This document shows positions 50,369 to 60,174 of a DNA stretch of 64,000 nt, piece after piece; position 1 is the stretch's first letter, and the number at the start of each line of letters is the position of its first letter. The translations under genes were made by a program, and so were the position numbers. Below the pieces are notes generated by a model. It did no database searches and was not told the DNA's origin. It saw nothing but the letters and a program-made list of their open reading frames with translations. The stretch lies in the NCBI GenBank assembly GCA_963846165.1, contig CAWJUU010000011.1, forward strand, positions 1-64,000. Direction: 5' to 3'. Source of the DNA: WHSW01 sp963846165. GTDB lineage: Bacteria; Actinomycetota; Thermoleophilia; Solirubrobacterales; 70-9.

Positions 50369-52189
50369 GTGTCCGACCACGAGCTGATCCTCGTCGCCGG
50401 GCTGCTGCTCGCCGCCGCGCTCGCGGCCGCGAAGGTCGCCGACCGCGTCCGCGTGCCCGGCCTGCTGCTCTTCCTCGGGCTCGGGATGCTGGCGGGCTCG
50501 GAGGGGATCGGCGGGGTCGAGTTCGACGACGCCGAGCTGACCCGCACGCTGGGGACGATCGGCCTCGTCCTGATCCTGTTCGAGGGCGGGCTCAGCGCCG
50601 GCTGGGGGGAGATCCGCCCGGTGCTCGGCACCGCGGTCTCGCTGGCGACCGTCGGCACGATCGTCACCGCGCTGATCGCCGGGCTGGCCGCGATCTGGCT
50701 CTTCGACCTCGGCACGCTCGAGGGGCTGATCGTCGGCTCGGCGGTGGCGGCGACCGACAGCGCCGCGATCTTCGCCGTCCTGCGGGGCTCGCGACTCCGC
50801 CGCCGGCTCGCCCACGCGCTCGAGGGCGAGTCGGGGATGAACGACCCGGTCGCGCTGCTGCTCGTGGTCGGCTTCATCGACTGGATCGAGCTGCCCGACT
50901 ACGGCTTCGTCGACATGGCCGGGACCCTGGTCGTGCAAGCTCGCGCTCGGGCTCGCGATCGGGCTCGCTGGTCGGCCACGCCGCGCGCTGGTCGTTTCGC
51001 AACCTCGACCTGCCGAGCCCGGGGCTCTACCCGGTCGCCTCGATCGCCACCGCGGCGCTCGCCTACGGGGCCGCCGAGGTCGTTCACGGCTCGGGCTTCC
51101 TCGCCGTCTACATCGCCGCGCTGATCCTCGGCACCGGCGCCCTGCCCGCGAAGCAGACGACGATCGCCTTCCACCAGGGGCTGCTGGGTATCGCAGATCT
51201 CGCTCTTCTTCCTGCTCGGGCTGCTCGTCTTCCCGAGCGAGCTCGGCGACGTCGCCGTCGAGGGGCTGCGCTGTCGCGGTGCTGATGTTCGTCGCCCGGC
51301 CGTTCGCGGCCGTGCGTCGCGACGCATCCTTCGCCGTTCAACATGCGCGAGCGAGTTGATGCTCGGCTGGGCCGGCCTGCGCGGCGCGATCCCGATCTGG
51401 CTCGCCACCTTCCCGGTGATCGCCGGGGTCGAGGGCGAGCGAGGTGATCTTCAACTCGATCTTCTTCGTCGTCGTCACCTCGACCCTGGTCCAGGGGGCG
51501 ACCTTCGAGCCGCTCGCGCGGCGGCTCGGCGTGACCGACCGACGAGCCGGCGCTGCCGCGACCGCTGGTCGAGACCGGGATCATCCGCCCGCTCGGCGGC
51601 GAGTCGCTCGTCTGCCGGGTCGCCGAGGGCGACGCCGCCGTCGGGCGGATGGTCAAGGAGCTCGGGCTGCCCCGCGAGGCGCTCGTCAACCTGATCGTCC
51701 GCGGCGGGGACGGCGATGCCGCCGCGGGGCTCGACCGATCTCGAGGCGGGCGACGAGCTGCACGTCGTCGTCCGCGGCGAGCCGCACGCCGACGTCGAGG
51801 CGCTCACCGGGCGCTGGCGCGAGCGGCCCGCTCGGCGAGCCGCCGGTCCCGGCCCTGCCGCCGCGCGGCGCGCCGCAGGTCTTCTCGGTGCGGCCCTGGA
51901 CCGCCGCCGACGGCGACCCGGCGCGCCCGAGACGGTCGAGGGGGTCCGGCGTCGCGGCGCGGCTGCGGACCTGCGGCGCGACCGCCCCGGCTCGCTCGTC
52001 GCTGCTCGCCGACGGCCGCTACGCGGTCACCTCCGCGGACCTGATCGCAGTCGGCGGCACGCCGCCAGCTCGCCGACTGGTGCGGCGCGGCGGATCGCGC
52101 CGCCAGGGACTCGCCGGCGAGGAGCGCGCCTGGTGGCAGGAGGTCGTCGGCGCGATCGCCGCCCCCGCGAGCGTCCACGCGCGGACTGA
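50369..52189 (+). CDS. Cation/proton antiporter of the NhaP2 (CPA1) type with RCK-C domain, many frameshifts
   Basis: Start GTG at 50,369 (VSDHELILVAGLLLAAALAA), then a series of membrane helices: LLLFLGLGMLAGSEGIGG, GLVLILFEGGLSAG, VAATDSAAIFAVLRG and ESGMNDPVALLLVVGF (the conserved ion-binding helix), all in one frame. After about 50,935 the rest is spread over three frames by at least eight mostly single-base insertions (GSGFLAVYIAALILGTGALP, MLGWAGLRGAIPIWLATFPV, FEPLARRLGVT). It ends with a TrkA-C-like part (DLEAGDELHVVVRGEPHADV) and ERAWWQEVVG. It exchanges Na+ or K+ for protons and splits the usual rpe-ribD order. Confidence 0.8.
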
Positions 52190-52198
52190 GCGGTCAGC

Positions 52199-52896
52199 TC
52201 AGACCGCCGCGGCGGCCTCGGCGATCCGGCGGTAGGCGGCGGCCGGATCGTCGCTGCCGAAGATCGCCGAGCCGGCGACGAACAGCGGTCGCGCCGGCGT
52301 CGGCCACCGAGCCGGCCGTGTCGGCGTCGATGCCACCGTCGACCTCGATCGCGGTCGTCGCCGAGCAGCTCGCGTCAGGCGCTCGACCTTGCCCGGCGAG
52401 GTCGGGATGAAGGCCTGGCCGCCCCAGCCCGGGTTGACCGTCATGCAGAGGACGAGGTCGGCGAGCCGCGCGAGCTCGCCGACGGCGCTCGACCGGCGTG
52501 CCGGGGTTGAGCGCGATCCCGGCGAGGCAGCCGGCCTCGCGGATCGCGCCGAGGGTGCGGTGCGCGTGGGCGTCGGCCTCGACGTGGATCGTGATGCAGT
52601 CGGCGCCCGCGCTTGGCGAACTCGTCGACCTGGCCGGCCGGGCGCTCGATCATCAGGTGGACGTCGATCACCCCGCCGGCGTCGTGGACCTGGTCGGCGA
52701 TCGCCGAGGCGACCAGCGGCCCGATCGTGATCGGCGGGACGAAGTGGCCGTCCATGACGTCGACGTGGATCACCCGGGCGCCGGCGTCGATCACCTCGGC
52801 GACCTGCGCGCCGAGGCTGCGCGAAGTCGGCCGAGAGGATCGAGGGGGCGACCCTGCGGCCCGCGAATCGCGACCCGGTTTCGAGGCACCGCTCAT
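52199..52896 (-). CDS. rpe: Ribulose-phosphate 3-epimerase, frameshifted
   Basis: Pieces: VAPSILSADF (just after the start, other frame), RVIHVDVMDGHFVPPITIGP, DVHLMIERPAGQVDEFAK, VNPGWGGQAFIPTSPGKVER, and FVAGSAIFGSDDPAAAYRRI. These are the strands and metal or phosphate sites of the Rpe TIM barrel. Several indels break the frame between 52,300 and 52,860. It interconverts ribulose- and xylulose-5-phosphate. ATG at 52,894-52,896 overlaps the zinc-ribbon stop as ATGA, which supports the start although the first codons are out of frame. Confidence 0.82.
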
Positions 52897-53131
52897 ACCG
52901 GCTTCAGCATCGAGTGGCCGCAATGCTGGCAGAGCATGTCCTCGTCGGGGCTCATCCGAACGATCGTCTGGTGCTCGCCGCAGTTCGGGACAGCCGGAGA
53001 CGAGCTCGTAGCGGCTGCAGGCAGTAGACGCAGCGGTAGCGGCCCGGGAGCTGGGTCGGGCGCAGCCAGGGCTCGCCGCAGCCGGGGCAGTGCGGGCGCC
53101 GCAGCGTGCCGCCGGACGACCCCTCGGCCAT
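52893..53131 (-). CDS. Small zinc-ribbon protein, two frameshifts
   Basis: About 78 residues after correction: start MAEGSSGGTLRRPH, then CPGCGEPWLRPTQLPGRYRC with CVYC, later CPNCGEHQTIVRMSPDEDML and CQHCGHSMLKPV. Eight cysteines form two zinc-ribbon pairs. Two extra C bases near 53,010 and 52,990 break the frame. The start overlaps the rsmB stop as TGATG and the stop overlaps the rpe start as ATGA. It is probably a nucleic-acid or ribosome-associated protein; the function is unknown. Confidence 0.65.
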
Positions 53132-54544
53132 CAGCCGTCCCGGCCGCCGGTAGCGGGCGATGAAGAAGCCGTGGTGCGGTCGCGCTGGGGCAGCGACTGG
53201 AGGAAGCGGCGGTCGCGGCGCGATGCGAGGCCGGGGATGCTCGCGCGCCGAGATCGTCGGGCCCGATCTCCGCGGCGAAGCCCGGCAAGCGCCGCGGCGA
53301 CCGATCCTCGTTCTCGCGAGCCGAGATCGTGCAGGTCGAGTAGACGAGCGTTCCGCCGGGCCGCGAGCGCCCGGGCCGCGCGGACGAGGAACCGGCGCTG
53401 CAGCGCGGCGAGCCGCTCGCATCGCCTCGGGCGTCTTGCGCCAGCGCGCGTCGGGGCGGGACGCGAGCGTCCCGAGGTCGGTGCAGGGAGGGTCCAAGAG
53501 GATCCGATCGTAGCCCTCCCCGAGGTCGGCCTCGCCCGCGTCGGCGACCTCGACCCGGCCGCAGCGCGGCGCCGGCGCGCGCGCTCAGCTCGCGAACCTC
53601 CTCGGCCCGGCGCGGGTCGCTCTCGATCGAGACCAGCTCACCGCCGACCTCCATCCGCGCCGCGATCGCGGTCGTCTTGATCCCGGGGCCGGCGCAGAGG
53701 TCGAGCACGCGCTCGCCCGGTCGGGGGTCGAGCAGCTCGACGACGGCCTGCGGAGGCCGCGCGACTGCGGGATCAGCTCGCCGGCGGCGACACGGGCGCC
53801 GACCGGCTCGGCTGCCCGTCGCACCACCAGCGCGGTCACCGGATCCAGCAGCGTCCCGGCACCCGGGCCCGCGACCGTCGACCCCGCCGGCGCGCAGCTC
53901 GGCCGCGACCGGCGCCGGCTCGGCGCGCAGCGTGTTGACCCGGAAGGCCGGCTCGGCGGGCTCGTTCATCGCCGCCATCAGCAGTCGTGCCTCGGTCGGC
54001 GCCGAGCTCCTCCCACCACATCCGCGCCAGCCACTCGGGATAGGAATGCGCGATCGCCGCGCCCTCCGGGGTCGAATCGTCGAGCGCGGCGAGCAGCGCC
54101 TCGCGCTCGCCGGCGGCGCGCCGCAGGACCGCGTTGACGAACCCCGCCGCGGCGCGGATGCGGGCCGGTGCGCTGCGAGCGCGGCGGAGCGCCGCCTTGG
54201 CCAGCTCGACCGCCTGGTCGACCGCGGCGTGGTCGGCCGTCGCGTCGGAGTAGAGGACCTCGAACAGGCCCAGGCGCAGCGCCGCGAGCGCCGCCGGGTC
54301 GATGCGCTCGCGCGGGCGGCCGCGCAAGCGCGCCGATCACGTGGTCGCTGGTGCCCCGCCGCTGCACCGCCCCGTAGGCGAGTCGGCGGGCCTGCGCGAG
54401 CTCGCGGCCCGCGAGCTCGAGCCGGCCGGCGGCCGAGGCGAAGGCGCGGTCGGCCCAGGCCTCGTCCTCGAACGTCCGCCGCACGACCTCGTATGCGGCG
54501 CGGCGGGCGGGCGTCGCCCCGGCACTCGTCTCGGGAGTGCTCAC
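53131..54544 (-). CDS. rsmB: 16S rRNA (cytosine-967-C5)-methyltransferase RsmB, frameshifted
   Basis: NusB-like N-terminal domain (RRAAYEVVRRTFEDEAWADR, ELAQARRLAYGAVQRRGTS, LRLGLFEVLYSDATADHAAV, PEWLARMWWEELGADR), then the NOL1/Sun methyltransferase: AFRVNTLRAEPAPV, RVLDLCAGPGIKTTAIAARM, ELVSIESDPRRAEEVREL, DPPCTDLGTLASRPDARW with the PC catalytic motif and YSTCTISARENED. At least five indels scatter it over three frames. GTG at 54,542-54,544 overlaps the fmt stop as GTGA. It methylates C967 of 16S rRNA. Confidence 0.85.
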
Positions 54545-55451
54545 GCCGGCCGCGGCAGGCTGTGGCCGCGCAGGTAGGCGTCGGCGTCCATCGCCCGGCC
54601 CCCGGCGGGTCGAACCTCGGTGCAGGCGCAGCGCTCCGTCGGCAGCAGCCGAGCACGAGGCCGTCGGACGGCGTCCAGGGCGCCGACGGCGGACGGCGCC
54701 GGGCTCGGCGGTGGCGGCGAGGACCCCGAGCCGCTCGCCGCCCTCGAGCTCGAGGTAGGCGCCGATGTGCGGGGTCAACGCCCGCACCGTGCGCTCGAGC
54801 TCGATCGCCGGCCGGGCCGGATCGAGGCGCCGCTCGGCGGGCGCGATCTTCTCCGCATAGGTCGCCGTCGAGTCGTCCTGGTCGGTGAGCTCGAGCTCGC
54901 CCGCGGCACGAAGGTCGAGCGCGCGCACGATCAGCTCGCCGCCGAGCTCGGCGAGGCGGGCCGAGAGCGAGCCATGGTCATCCTCGGCGGAGATCGCGAC
55001 CGCCTCCTGGAGCGCGATCGGGCCCGAGTCGAGCTCCGCGGTGACGCGGATGATCGTCACGCCCGTCTCGCCGTCGCCGGCCATGATCGCGCGCTCGATC
55101 GGCGCCGCCCCGCGCCAGCGCGGGCAGCAGCGACGGGTGGACGTTGAGCAGCTCGAGCTCCGAGAGCAGCGGCTCGCGCAGGAACTGGCCGAAGGCGCAG
55201 ACGACGCCGACCTCGGGCGCGGCGGCGCGGATCCGCTCGAGCGCAGGCGGCGCCTCGCTGGCCTCGGTCTGAAGCAGCTCGATCCCGAGCTCGCGAGCTG
55301 CCTCGGCGGCGGGTGGCGAGGCGAGCCGGCGGCCGCGGCCGCGGGGCCGGTCCGGGGGCGTGACCACGAGCGCCGGCCGGTGCTCGCCGGCGGCGAGGCG
55401 CTCGAGCACCGCGGCCGCGTGATCGGAGGTGCCGAGGTAGACGGTCCTCAA
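54541..55451 (-). CDS. fmt: Methionyl-tRNA formyltransferase, frameshifted
   Basis: Start TTG at 55,449-55,451 (RTVYLGTSDHAAAVLERLAA), folate-binding region VVTPPDRPRGRGRRLASPPA, VCAFGQFLREPLLSELELLN, VHPSLLP (the HPSLLP catalytic motif), then in another frame GETGVTIIRVTAELDSGPIA and ALTPHIGAYLELEGGERLG (C-terminal domain). Indels near 55,115 and 54,690-54,640 break the frame. It formylates initiator Met-tRNA. The TTG overlaps the def stop as TTGA, so a non-ATG start is used. Confidence 0.88.
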
Positions 55452-56097
55452 CCGGCGTCCGGCTCGGTCTCGGACTCGGCTCGGCTCTCGGCTCGGGGCG
55501 AGTAGCTCTCCCCTCGCGCAGCGCCCGCAGGGCGCCCTTGCGCTGCTCGCGCTCGGTGCGGTCGAGGATCAGGACGCCGTCGAGGTGGTCGATCTCGTGC
55601 TGGAGCACCCGCGCCTCGAGCCCCGAGGCCTCGACCATCAGCGGCTCGCCGTGGACGTCGCGCCCGCGGACCCGGGCGTGAAGCGCGCGCTCGACGTCGA
55701 CTCCGATCCCGGGCAGGCTCAGGCAGCCCTCCTCGGCGACGGCGAGCTCGTCGGAGACCCATTCGAGCGCGGGGTTGGCGACCGCGGTCGGAGTCGCGTC
55801 GGCACCGGCAGCGAAGACGAGCAACCTCCGCAGCACCCCGAGCTGGGTCGCCGCGAGCCCGACCCCCATCGCATCGCGCATGATCGCGACCATCCGCTCG
55901 GCATCGGCGGCGAGCTGGGCGCCGAACTCGGTCACCTCCGAGGCTCGCGAGCGCAGCACGGGATCGCCGAACGTGCGCACCTCGGCGAGCGCCGTCGCTC
56001 GCCGCTCGCGCTCCTCCTCCGAAAGCCCCTCGCCCTCCCCCGCGGTCGTCTCAACCTCGGTAGGGGTCTCGACCTCGTGCTCGGCGGTCTCGCTCAT
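55448..56097 (-). CDS. def: Peptide deformylase, one frameshift at the 3' end
   Basis: The three family motifs are present: GVGLAATQLG, EEGCLSLPG and HEIDHLDG, so metal binding and catalysis are intact. The first 40 or so residues are an acidic extension before the core (RTFGDPVLRSRASEVTEFG). A frame change near 55,513 joins the last residues (REG to ESYSPRAESRAESETEPD) in another frame, ending at a TGA that overlaps the fmt TTG. It removes the formyl group from new proteins, so the def-fmt pairing is functional. Confidence 0.9.
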
Positions 56098-56118
56098 CCC
56101 TTCCGAGTCTAATCAGGG

Positions 56119-58300
56119 CTACTGGGCGTCCACGTCGACGGAGATCGACAGCTCGCGCAGCTCGCGAGCCCGCGCCGCCGCATCGACCGCCTCGCGGACG
56201 GCGGTGACCGCCGGGGCTCGATCGACCGCCTTGACCAGGAGCTGGCGCCGCTCGCGGCCACGGAGGCGGAACCGCGGCGCCGGTCCGAGCGCGCCGGCGC
56301 CGGCCGGGAGGCGTGCATCGAGCGCTTCGCGCAGCCGCTCGGCCGCGGCCTGCACGCGGGCGGGCTCGGCGCCCGTGAGCTCGATCCGGATCAGATGCGA
56401 GAAGGGCGGGTAGCCGAGCTCGCGGCGGCGCTCGAGCTCGCCGCCGAGGAAGCCGCTCGCGTCGTGAGCGGCGGCGTGCCGGATCGCGGCGGCGCCCGGG
56501 GCGAGCGTCTGGATCAGGACGCGGCCCGGGCGCTCGCCGCGCCCGCTGCGCCCGGCGAGCTGGGCGACGAGCGCGAAGGTCCGCTCCTCGGCGCGGAAAT
56601 CGGGAAACCGCAGGGTCGCGTCGGCATCGAGGACGACCGCAAGCACGACGTCGGGGAAGTCGTGGCCCTTGGCGACCATCTGGGTTCCGACCAGGACTCC
56701 GGACGGGGCGGCCTCGAACTCACTCAGGACCTCGAGGTGGCCCCCGGACCGAGCGGCCGAGTCGGAGTCGAGCCGGAAGACCGCCACGCGAGCCCGCCGC
56801 TGCTGCGATCTCGGCCTCGATCCGCTCGGTCCCGGCGCCCGCCCGCGCCAGGGTCACCGAGCCACACTCCGGACACGCCGCCGGCAGCGCCTCGATGTGG
56901 CCGCAGTGATGGCAGCGCAGCCGCTCGTCGCGATGGGCGACGAGCGAGACGTCGCACTCTGGGCAGCTCCAGGCCCGCCCGCATGAGCGGCACGACAGGT
57001 GCAGCGACCAGCCCCGGCGGTTGATCAGCACGATCCCCTTCTCGTCGCGCTCGGCCAGCGCGCCGAGCCCCGCGCGCGTGCGCGGGTGAAGCGGTCCCTC
57101 GCGGCCGTCGCGCCCGCGCATGTCGAGCACCTCGACGGCGGGCAGGGCGCGGCCGTCGACCCGCCTCGGCAGCTCGAGCCGCTCGAGGCAGAGCCAGCTC
57201 TCGGGCCGCGGCGTCGCAGTGCCACAGACGAGCGCCGCCCCGGCCTCTGCCGCGCGACGGCGCGCGACCTCGCGCGCGTCGTAGCGCGGGTCGCCCTCCT
57301 GCTTGTAGGAGGCGTCGTGCTCCTCGTCGACGACGATCAGCCCGAGCCCGGCGATCGGGGCGAACACGGCCGACCGCGGGCCGACGCAGATCCGCGCCTC
57401 GCCGTCACGAAGCCGTCGCCACTCGTCGCGCCGCTCGCCGGCCCCGAGCCGCGAGTGCAGGATCGCCACGCGGTCGCCGAAGCGGGAGTCGAAGCGGCTC
57501 AGGGCCTGCGGCGTCATCGCGATCTCGGGAACCAGGACGATCGCGCCGAGGCCACGGTCGAGCGCCGCCTCGGCCGCCGCCAGGTAGACCTCGGTCTTGC
57601 CCGATCCCGTGACACCGTGGAGCAGCAGCTCACCGCCGTCGCCGTCCAGCGCGCCGACGATCCGCTCGACGGATGCGCGCTGAGCCGGGTCTAAGGCGAC
57701 GGGCCGCGCCGGGGCGCCGACGTCGCGGATCGCCGGGCGGCGCCTGACCTCGCGCTCGCTCAGTCGCACCAGTCCCCGGCGCTCGAGCCGGCGAAGCGCG
57801 TCGCGGCCGACCCCTTCGGCAGCGAGGGCGGCTGAGGCGATCTCGGCTTCGGACGCGAGCAGGAGCTCGAGCGCGCGACGCTGGCGTGGTCCAAGCCCCG
57901 ACTCGCGTTCGAGCGCCGTTCGTGCAGCGGCCGTCGCCTCGGCCACGGTCTCGCGCCGGGGCGGCGTCTGGCCGCGCGCGGTCGCGGTCCCAGGCGGCAG
58001 CACGAGCTCGAGCCCGCGTGCCGGCGTCGAGCAGTACTCGCGCGCGACCCAGAGCCCGAGCCGGACCAGCTCGGGCGAGGCGCCCGCCTCGAGCGCGGCG
58101 ATCGGCTCCGCGAGCCGCTCCGGGGGCAGGGCGCTGTCCTCGGCGAGGTCGACGACGACCCCGAGCACTCGCCGGCGCCCGAACGGGACCAGGAGCACGG
58201 TCCCAACGCCCACCTCGCCCAGCCGCTCCGGCAGCAGGTAGTCGAACGGGCCGCGCAGTGAGCGCGCCGAAGTCAACGGTTCGACCTTCGCGATCGACAT
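56119..58300 (-). CDS. priA: Primosomal protein N' (PriA helicase), one frameshift
   Basis: SARSLRGPFDYLLPERLGEV start (residues 11 on), 3'BD domain, helicase core with LLHGVTGSGKTEVYLAAAEA, VLVPEIAMTPQALSRF, LIVVDEEHDASYKQ (DEEH), CRSCGRAWSCPECDVSLVAH and CHHCGHIEALPAACPECGS (zinc sites), then in a second frame after about 56,795: VLVGTQMVAKGHDFPDVVLA and LAGRSGRGERPGRVLIQT. One indel near 56,795 explains the shift. PriA restarts collapsed forks. I start at ATG 58,300, because the upstream extension would overlap the divergent PH-domain gene. Confidence 0.9.
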
Positions 58301-58349
58301 CTCGTCCACAGGGCGGAGGCTAGGGGCGGGCGCGGATACACTTGCGGCG

Positions 58350-58895
58350 GTGGCGCCCAAGCTGCATCCGGGAGAGCAGGTGCTCTACGAGGGGCACCCG
58401 TCGTGGCGGGCGATCCTCGACTTCTACATCAAGGGCATCCTGGCGACCGCGGTGGTCTGCCTGATCGTCGCCCTCGTCGGCGGGCTCGGCGACGGCGGCG
58501 CGGACACCGGATTGGTCTCGATCATCGCCCTGGTCGGCGTCGCCGCGACGATCCTGATCGGGTTCGTCAAGCGGGTCGCGACCAGCTACACGATCACCAA
58601 TCGGCGCCTGCACATCAAGCGCGGGATCGTCTCGCGCACGATCCAGGAGACGAGGCTCGAGCGGGTCCAGAACGTCAACTTCCACCAGACGGTGCTCCAG
58701 CGCATGCTCCAGGTCGGCGACGTCGACTTCGACACCGCCGCCGGCGACGACTACAACTTCGTCTTCGGCGGAGTGGCGGAACCGGCCGACGTCGTCCACA
58801 TGGTCGACAGCGCCACTCATCATGGCGCGCCCGAGGGCCTCGGCGACACCGCCGCCGGCGCGCCAGCCTCCAGCGGCGAGCGCGAAGCCCGGTAG
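58350..58895 (+). CDS. PH-domain membrane protein (bPH_2/DUF304 type)
   Basis: 181 residues: an HPSWRAILDFYIKGILATAV segment leading into the first membrane helix, a second helix (LVSIIALVGVAATILIGFVK), then the PH-like domain start YTITNRRLHIKRGIVSRTIQ and a proline/alanine/glutamate-rich tail. Such proteins are widespread in actinobacteria, usually of unknown role. GTG at 58,350, 49 bases from the divergent priA start. It converges on metK with ten bases between stops. Confidence 0.8.
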   Translation: MAPKLHPGEQVLYEGHPSWRAILDFYIKGILATAVVCLIVALVGGLGDGGADTGLVSIIALVGVAATILIGFVKRVATSYTITNRRLHIKRGIVSRTIQETRLERVQNVNFHQTVLQRMLQVGDVDFDTAAGDDYNFVFGGVAEPADVVHMVDSATHHGAPEGLGDTAAGAPASSGEREAR

Positions 58896-58905
58896 CGGCG
58901 ACCCG

Positions 58906-60162
58906 TCAGGCCGGCGCGGCGGAGCTCTGCACCGGGGCGAGCCCGGCGGCCTCGCGCAGGGCCTCGGCGCGGTCGGCGCGCTCCCAGGTGAAGTCGTGGT
59001 CGTCGCGGCCGAAGTGGCCGTAGGCGGCGGTCTTCTGAAAGATCGGGCGATGCAGCCGCAGCTCCTCGCGGAAGGAGCCCGGCCGCAGGTCGAAGTGCTC
59101 GAGCACCAGGCTGGTGATCTGCGCGCGCGAGATCTTCTCGGTGCCGAAGGTCTCGACCATCACCGAGACCGGGTGCGCGACCCCGATCGCGTAGGCGACC
59201 TGGACCTCGCAGCGGTCGGCAAGCCCGGCGGCGACCACGTTCTTGGCCACCCAGCGGGCGGCATAGGCCGCCGAGCGATCGACCTTCGAGGGGTCCTTGC
59301 CCGAGAAGGCGCCGCCGCCGTGTCGGGCCATCCCGCCGTAGGTGTCGACGATGATCTTGCGTCCCGTGAGCCCGGCGTCGCCGACCGGGCCGCCGATGAC
59401 GAAGCGGCCGGTCGGGTTGACGAGGAAGTTCTGCTTCGTGTTCAGCTTGCGCTCGTCATATAGCTCGGCGGGCAGGATCGGGTGCAGCACGTGCTCCCAG
59501 AGGTCGGGCCGGATCAGCGTCTCGCAGTCGACGCCGTCGCGGTGCTGGGTCGAGATCAGGATCTTCTCGACCTCGATCGGGAGCCCGTTCTCGTAGCGGA
59601 CCGTGACCTGGGTCTTGCCGTCGGGGCGCAGATACGGGACCACGTCGGCCTTGCGGACCTCTGCGAGGCGATGGGCGAGCTTGTGCGCGAGCGAGATCGG
59701 CAGCGGCATCAGCTCGGGGGTCTCGCGGGTCGCGTAGCCGAACATCATCCCCTGATCGCCGGCGCCGGCGACGTCGAGCTCGTCGTCGTCGGTCGGGTCG
59801 GTGCGCGCCTCGAGCGCCGTGTCGACGCCCTGGGCGATGTCGGGCGACTGCTTGTCGATCGCGTTGATGACCGCGCAGGAGTCGGCCGAGAAGCCGAGGT
59901 CGGCGTCGTTGTAGCCGATCCGGCCGATCGTCTCGCGAGCGATCTCGGGGATGTCGACCCAGGTCTCGGTCGAGATCTCGCCCGAGACGAGGACGAGGCC
60001 GGTGTTGACCAGGGTCTCGCAGGCGACGCGCCCGTAGGGGTCATCGGTGAGCACGGCATCGAGGACCCCGTCGGAGATCTGGTCGGCGACCTTGTCGGGG
60101 TGCCCCTCGGTGACCGACTCGGAGGTGAACAGGTACTGGTTGTCCGGCAGCTGCTCTGACAT
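58906..60162 (-). CDS. metK: S-adenosylmethionine synthase
   Basis: 418 residues: TSESVTEGHPDKVADQISDG, GYNDADLGFSADSCAVINAI, DVAGAGDQGMMFGYATRETP, PDGKTQVTVRYENGLPIEVE, RFVIGGPVGDAGLTGRKIIV and HGGGAFSGKDPSKVDRSAAY. All substrate-binding motifs are present. It makes SAM from methionine and ATP. In mycobacteria metK also sits upstream of priA. No SAM riboswitch fits: only 12 bases separate it from the DUF3352 stop. ATG at 60,162. Confidence 0.97.
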   Translation of the reverse strand: MSEQLPDNQYLFTSESVTEGHPDKVADQISDGVLDAVLTDDPYGRVACETLVNTGLVLVSGEISTETWVDIPEIARETIGRIGYNDADLGFSADSCAVINAIDKQSPDIAQGVDTALEARTDPTDDDELDVAGAGDQGMMFGYATRETPELMPLPISLAHKLAHRLAEVRKADVVPYLRPDGKTQVTVRYENGLPIEVEKILISTQHRDGVDCETLIRPDLWEHVLHPILPAELYDERKLNTKQNFLVNPTGRFVIGGPVGDAGLTGRKIIVDTYGGMARHGGGAFSGKDPSKVDRSAAYAARWVAKNVVAAGLADRCEVQVAYAIGVAHPVSVMVETFGTEKISRAQITSLVLEHFDLRPGSFREELRLHRPIFQKTAAYGHFGRDDHDFTWERADRAEALREAAGLAPVQSSAAPA

Positions 60163-60174
60163 CGGCGAATAAGG

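Noticed and set aside
48195..56800. Programmed frameshifting or a cluster of pseudogenes in the rib-priA region
   Set aside because: No slippery sequences recur, insertions fall at random places, and intergenic overlaps and motifs are preserved; sequencing error explains all of it more simply.
60163..60174. A SAM riboswitch upstream of metK
   Set aside because: Only 12 bases separate metK from the preceding stop.
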